A stretch of 10,197 nt of DNA, taken from assembly GCA_024281135.1 (NCBI GenBank), contig JAMXLG010000324.1, positions 1 through 10,197 on the forward strand, read 5' to 3'. The translations under genes were made by a program, and so were the position numbers. This stretch comes from Vulcanimicrobiia bacterium. GTDB taxonomy: Bacteria; Eremiobacterota; Eremiobacteria; Baltobacterales; Baltobacteraceae. A model generated the notes under the pieces. The model was not told where the DNA came from. It saw nothing but the letters and a program-made list of their open reading frames with translations, and ran no database searches. How positions within the stretch are numbered: position 1 is the first letter of the stretch; each line of letters opens with the position of its first letter. Positions 7,361 through 10,197 of the stretch are shown here, one piece after another.

Positions 7361-7461
7361 GAACGTTTGTTTCCTAAAGGTGGCGTCCCCTTCGTCGCAT
7401 GTGCGCCTTCTGCTCGTGCGAATCGTAAGATGTGACGGTATCCAAAGAGGAGGACGTGAAA
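7361..7461. other. Divergent intergenic region between glycosyltransferase and dehydrogenase
   Basis: About 100 bases separate the two outward-reading genes, so it must hold at least one promoter. I see a weak -10-like TAAGAT on the plus strand (7426-7431) without a convincing -35, and the two ribosome-binding sites. No clear operator or terminator is visible. Confidence 0.4.
7448..7454 (+). promoter_or_regulatory. Ribosome-binding site of the dehydrogenase
   Basis: AGGAGGA, the strongest Shine-Dalgarno in the window, with 7 bases to the ATG at 7462. It rules out the in-frame GTG at 7432 as the start. Confidence 0.9.
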
Positions 7462-8217
7462 ATGGAAACCACGGCTTCTCCAAGTCGCGCCGGAGCGAAA
7501 TTGCTCGATCAAACCATCATTATCATCGGTGGCAGTTCGGGCATCGGATTAGAAACAGCGCGGCAAGCGCACGCCGAAGGCGCGCAAGTTATCTTGACGG
7601 CACGCAATCCCGAACGTCTCGATAGTGCAGCGCGAGAGCTCCAAGCGAAGAACACTGCAACCTTTGATGCGAATGATATCGGAGCGCTCGAGCAATTTTT
7701 CGCCGGCTTGTCGCAACTCGTGGACCACGTCATGGTAACTGCCGGCGGTCCCGCGTACATCCCGTTGTCTTCGATGAAGCTTGATGAAGCCCGAAAACAC
7801 TTCGATGAGCGCCTGTCGGTCGTGCTCGGCACCGCGTTGTTTTCTCGCGGCAAAATACGTCCGGGCGGCTCGCTACTCTTTGTCGGCGGTACCGGCGCAC
7901 GCCGTCCCGGCGTCGGCCTCACAATCGCAACAACGCTGACAAACGCACTTCCGGCGCTGATCGCCAATCTCGCGCTCGAACTGGCCCCTACACGCGTAAA
8001 CATCGTCGCGCCGGGCTTCGTCGACACGCCGCTGTCGGCATCACTTCTCGGCGATCAAATCGACGCGAGGCGCGACGAGTTGCGCAAGAAGTTACCGATT
8101 CATCGCGTCGTCGGCCCGGAAGATGTCGCCGCCCTCGCCGTGCACATCATGAGCAACGACGCCCTCACGGGAGGCACTTACGACGTAGATGGCGGTCAAC
8201 AATTAGTGTCAGGCTGA
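7462..8217 (+). CDS. Atypical short-chain dehydrogenase/reductase (SDR)
   Basis: A 251-residue cytoplasmic Rossmann-fold protein. The nucleotide-binding glycine motif is intact (GGSSGIG, residues 23-29), and Arg48 after the second strand suggests NADP(H) preference. VTAGGP at 92-97 stands for the NNAG motif. ELAPTRVN, then APGFVDTP and a C-terminal TGGTYDVDGG, are standard SDR landmarks. The catalytic YxxxK is missing: aligning on ELAP places Ala156 and Thr160 where Tyr and Lys should be, and the preceding catalytic Ser is replaced by a GGTG stretch. It may therefore bind cofactor without classical oxidoreduction, or use another mechanism. The start is fixed by AGGAGGA. Its 3' end overlaps the opposite-strand small gene by 9 bp. 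Confidence 0.9.
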   Translation: METTASPSRAGAKLLDQTIIIIGGSSGIGLETARQAHAEGAQVILTARNPERLDSAARELQAKNTATFDANDIGALEQFFAGLSQLVDHVMVTAGGPAYIPLSSMKLDEARKHFDERLSVVLGTALFSRGKIRPGGSLLFVGGTGARRPGVGLTIATTLTNALPALIANLALELAPTRVNIVAPGFVDTPLSASLLGDQIDARRDELRKKLPIHRVVGPEDVAALAVHIMSNDALTGGTYDVDGGQQLVSG

Positions 8218-8373
8218 AGAGGATGACGGTTCGTGCAGTTTCTTCAGCATGTATTCGGCGTACCATTGCGGCCAGTTGTCGTCACGATGCCCTAACGTTT
8301 TTTCGAACGCACCATGTGCCGATTCAGCTTGGCGCAAGAGCGCAGCGAGTTGGTCAACGGTCAGATCATTCAT
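8209..8373 (-). CDS. Small WYAEY-motif protein, stand-alone form of a VOC-associated module
   Basis: A 54-residue protein with no signal or membrane segment. An amphipathic helix (about 4-26, DQLAALLRQAESAHGAFEK) is followed by NWPQWYAEYM (33-42). From memory of the family, this pattern (Ala-His-Gly...Glu-Lys, then Asp-Asn-Trp-Pro-x-Trp-Tyr-Ala-Glu-Tyr) matches a module often fused to the C-terminus of VOC proteins very like the one encoded next door. Here it is separate and on the opposite strand. The ATG at 8373 is where similarity begins; the frame extends upstream to an ATG at 8463, but that stretch is antisense to the VOC gene and looks non-coding. No Shine-Dalgarno is visible. Function is unknown; a partner of the neighbouring VOC protein is the best inference. 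Confidence 0.78.
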   Translation of the reverse strand: MNDLTVDQLAALLRQAESAHGAFEKTLGHRDDNWPQWYAEYMLKKLHEPSSSSA

Positions 8374-8376
8374 ATA

Positions 8377-8382
8377 GAAAGG
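8377..8382 (+). promoter_or_regulatory. Ribosome-binding site of the VOC gene
   Basis: GAAAGG, 10 bases before the ATG at 8393. It favours this start over the in-frame ATGs at 8438 and 8444, where similarity to the family begins. Confidence 0.55.
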
Positions 8383-8392
8383 TTGTAATGCT

Positions 8393-8860
8393 ATGAGTGG
8401 AGTTGCGCAACAGCCCGTCAGTGATTCGATCCGTACCATGGACATGAAAATCGAAGCTATCATTCTGCCCGTGGCCGATGTCGAACGTGCAAAGACCTTC
8501 TACGCAGGCTTGGGATGGCGTCAGGATGCTGACTTTGCCGCGGGCGACACGTTCCGGATACTTCAATTTACGCCGCCCGGGTCGCAATGTTCGATCCAGT
8601 TCGGCAAGGGTGTAACGACCGCTGCGCCGGGTTCGGTGCAAGGACTGTACCTCGTCGTTACGGATATCGAAGCCGCGCGAACCGCGCTTGCGAATCACGG
8701 CGTAAGAGTCGGCGACATATACCATGTAATACCCGGTGAACCGCCGGGCCCGGGTCGCGATCCGCAAGGTCGCAGTTACGCATCGTTCGTCGATTTCGCC
8801 GATCCAGACGGCAACAAGTGGCGCGTACAGGAGATTACTCAGAGACTCCCCGGACGATGA
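8393..8860 (+). CDS. VOC-family (glyoxalase/bleomycin resistance fold) protein
   Basis: A 155-residue cytoplasmic protein of the vicinal oxygen chelate superfamily. The fold runs from about residue 19: IILPVADVERAKTFYAGLGW is the first beta-alpha unit, LYLVVTDIEAARTAL the second, and DFADPDGNKWRVQEI the closing strand with the usual metal-side Glu. The first-strand His ligand position is occupied by Pro-Val, so metal binding may be altered. A Pro/Gly-rich loop (GEPPGPGRDPQGRSY) and the C-terminal EITQRLPGR place it in a subfamily whose members often carry an additional C-terminal WYAEY module; here the protein stops right after LPGR and the module is a separate divergent gene. The substrate is unknown; small electrophiles or aldehyde adducts are typical of the superfamily. 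The AraC regulator follows after 37 bp. Confidence 0.92.
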   Translation: MSGVAQQPVSDSIRTMDMKIEAIILPVADVERAKTFYAGLGWRQDADFAAGDTFRILQFTPPGSQCSIQFGKGVTTAAPGSVQGLYLVVTDIEAARTALANHGVRVGDIYHVIPGEPPGPGRDPQGRSYASFVDFADPDGNKWRVQEITQRLPGR

Positions 8861-8897
8861 GCGGGTCACAAAGGTAGTACTCGCGCGTTGCCCCGAC

Positions 8898-9767
8898 ATG
8901 GAAGAGCGAGAGTTCGTTCGGCGCGCCGACCGCCCGATCGCCTTTCACGCGTGCAACTCCAGCCGCGAACGCGGTTGGCGCGGTTTCAACGCGGTCTTGT
9001 GGGATGCAAGCGACGGCTACTCCGATGAGTATTACGACGAGCACAGCATCAGCATGCACGTCGGCACGCCTGTCTTCGTGACGAGCCGCATCGACGATCA
9101 ACACGTGCACCGGTTGCAAGTTCCGGGCGACATTAAAGTCGTTCCAGCCGGATATTCACGCATTTGGGAAATATCCGCACCCACACGAAAACTCACGATC
9201 GACATTACACCGTGGTTCATGCGCGAGATGGCCTCGTCGCTCGGCTTGAACGGCGATCGCGTTGCAATTGCTCCGCAGTTGCACGTCAAAGACGAACGAT
9301 TGGAGCGCATTTGCTGGGGCCTCCTCGACGAACTCGAATCCGATGCCCCGTTCGGACGCCTCTACGCAGAGAGTCTCGGCTGCGCGCTCGCAGCCGGACT
9401 GCTCAAAAGCTTCGGACCTAGAGTAGCGGCGCGCCCGGTCGGCATGCCGAAGCGTCAACTCACACGCGTCCTGGATTACATCAGGGAAAACATTGCACGC
9501 GATCTCTCTCTTGCAGAACTCGCTGACGTCGCGCGCGTCAGTCCGTCTCACTTCAAAGTCCTCTTCAAAACGTCCATTGGCTTGCCCGTTCACCAGTATG
9601 TCATCAACGAACGCGTCGAACGCGCCTTGCATTTGATCGTTCATACGGACGATCCGCTCGCGGACATCGCGCTGCAATCCGGGTTCGCGAATCAAAGTCA
9701 TCTCTCGCGCCACATGCGCCGCATCCACGGTGTCTCTCCGTCAACGATTCGCCGCCAAGCGCGCTAA
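8898..9767 (+). CDS. AraC-family transcriptional regulator
   Basis: A 289-residue DNA-binding regulator. The N-terminal part (about 1-180) is a sensor or dimerisation region I cannot assign to a ligand. The C-terminal 107 residues (from about 183) are a complete AraC/XylS domain: first helix-turn-helix at about 203-224 (LSLAELADVARVSPSHFKVLFK region), linker helix, and second at about 252-275 with the family signature DIALQSGFANQSHLSRHMRRIHGVSPS. I used ATG 8898. An in-frame GTG at 8736 would overlap the VOC gene by 125 bases and adds unlikely sequence. No ribosome-binding site sits close to 8898, so translation may depend on the upstream gene. Position suggests control of the VOC, small-protein and dehydrogenase genes. 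Confidence 0.93.
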   Translation: MEEREFVRRADRPIAFHACNSSRERGWRGFNAVLWDASDGYSDEYYDEHSISMHVGTPVFVTSRIDDQHVHRLQVPGDIKVVPAGYSRIWEISAPTRKLTIDITPWFMREMASSLGLNGDRVAIAPQLHVKDERLERICWGLLDELESDAPFGRLYAESLGCALAAGLLKSFGPRVAARPVGMPKRQLTRVLDYIRENIARDLSLAELADVARVSPSHFKVLFKTSIGLPVHQYVINERVERALHLIVHTDDPLADIALQSGFANQSHLSRHMRRIHGVSPSTIRRQAR

Positions 9768-9800
9768 GAAGTTTCCAAACCCATCCGATTGTGTTCGCGA

Positions 9801-9821
9801 GCGTCTCATCGTGAGCGACGC
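9801..9821 (+). repeat. Small hairpin downstream of the AraC gene
   Basis: GCGT-CTCA (9801-9808) pairs with TGAG (9812-9815) and ACGC (9818-9821), leaving a 3-base loop and a 2-base bulge. No T-tract follows, so a terminator role is doubtful. Confidence 0.35.
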
Positions 9822-9827
9822 GATCTT

Positions 9828-9858
9828 CTCGCACTGTTACGGTCGGAACAGTGAGAGG
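9828..9858 (+). promoter_or_regulatory. Inverted repeat reaching into the lipoprotein ribosome-binding site
   Basis: CACTGTT (9832-9838) pairs perfectly with AACAGTG (9847-9853) around an 8-base loop. After one mismatch, CTC (9828-9830) pairs with GAG (9855-9857), inside the Shine-Dalgarno AGAGGAG (9854-9860). It could act as a DNA operator or as an RNA hairpin limiting ribosome access. Confidence 0.45.
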
Positions 9859-9865
9859 AGATCGT

Positions 9866-10197
9866 ATGAGAATACAAGCGATTCTAGCCCTTGCCGCGTC
9901 ACTCTCGGTCGTCGCGTGTAGCGGAGGCGGAGGAACCGGAAGCATCACACCTGCGCCATCGAGCGCCATGCAATCCAAGGTTGACGATACCGGCGCGCTC
10001 TATGCGGTCCAAGAACTCCCCACGTTCGGCGGCGTGCTCGGAAGCGCGGCAAGCATCAACGCACGCGAATCGGTCGTCGGAAGCGCGGATCCTGGCGGTG
10101 ACGTCGTCTCGCACGCGGCGCTGTGGATCGGAAAGAACGCAAAAGATCTCGGAACCCTCGGCGGTCCGAACAGCGCAATCGCTTGGCCGAACCTCAA
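9866..10197 (+). CDS. HAF-repeat lipoprotein (3' part beyond window)
   Basis: The first 110 residues of an exported lipoprotein are present. The signal peptide ends in a lipobox (VVAC, Cys18), followed by a glycine-rich spacer (SGGGGTG). From about residue 45 the sequence reads like HAF-type extracellular repeats: LPTFGGVLGSAASINARESVVG, then HAALWIGKNAKDLGTLGGPNS, the hallmark His-Ala-x-Leu-Trp ... Asp-Leu-Gly-Thr-Leu-Gly-Gly pattern. Such repeats are thought to form beta-propeller-like blades outside the cytoplasm; their role is not established. The start is well supported: AGAGGAG (9854-9860) lies 5 bases before the ATG. The gene continues past the right edge, so repeat number is unknown. 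Confidence 0.85.
   Translation, partial: MRIQAILALAASLSVVACSGGGGTGSITPAPSSAMQSKVDDTGALYAVQELPTFGGVLGSAASINARESVVGSADPGGDVVSHAALWIGKNAKDLGTLGGPNSAIAWPNL

Noticed and set aside
7361..7483. Longer glycosyltransferase start at 7483
   Set aside because: It would overlap the dehydrogenase start and add polar, basic residues; ATG 7360 has an AGGA site.
8731..8755. GC-rich palindrome (acccgg ... ccgggt, with ccgggcccgg) inside the VOC gene
   Set aside because: It encodes the subfamily's conserved Pro/Gly loop, so codon content explains it.
8366..8899. 177-residue open frame antisense to the VOC gene
   Set aside because: No recognisable motifs; the plus strand carries a clear VOC protein.
9156..9728. 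190-residue open frame antisense to the AraC gene
   Set aside because: Shadow of the AraC HTH coding frame; no support of its own.

Overview
The window is a densely packed bacterial chromosome segment of moderately high GC. It has nine complete protein genes, two genes cut by the window edges (pstC at the left, a lipoprotein at the right), no RNA genes, and no insertion sequence or CRISPR. Most gaps are tens of bases and several gene ends overlap. Sec and lipoprotein signals with a soluble (non-lipidated) PstS suggest a diderm (Gram-negative-type) cell. The alanine/serine/proline-rich lipoprotein and the mix of families would fit a little-cultured soil lineage such as Eremiobacterota. That placement is a guess from style, not a measured assignment.

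Region 1 (1-1828): the start of a minus-strand high-affinity phosphate uptake operon, pstS then pstC, with the rest of the operon presumably to the left of the window. The pstS/pstC junction holds a striking extended inverted repeat with a GNRA-type loop. The shared upstream region with thrS carries a weak Pho-box-like repeat and a tandem repeat in the pstS leader.

Region 2 (1829-5756): a plus-strand three-gene unit joined by two 4-bp stop/start overlaps. It encodes a threonyl-tRNA synthetase lacking the N-terminal TGS domain, a lipoprotein with two alanine/serine/proline-rich stretches, and an MFS transporter carrying the full Jen-family monocarboxylate signature.

Region 3 (5762-7360): a minus-strand GT39/ArnT-like membrane glycosyltransferase, convergent with the transporter.

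Region 4 (7462-9767): a small accessory cluster. It holds an atypical short-chain dehydrogenase lacking the catalytic Tyr/Lys pair, a 54-residue WYAEY protein on the opposite strand, a glyoxalase/VOC protein and an AraC-family regulator. The WYAEY protein resembles a module that, from memory of the family, is fused to the C-terminus of close relatives of this VOC protein, so the two divergent genes may act together and AraC may control them.

Region 5 (9768-10197): an intergenic gap with two small hairpins, one reaching into the ribosome-binding site of a truncated lipoprotein with HAF-type repeats.
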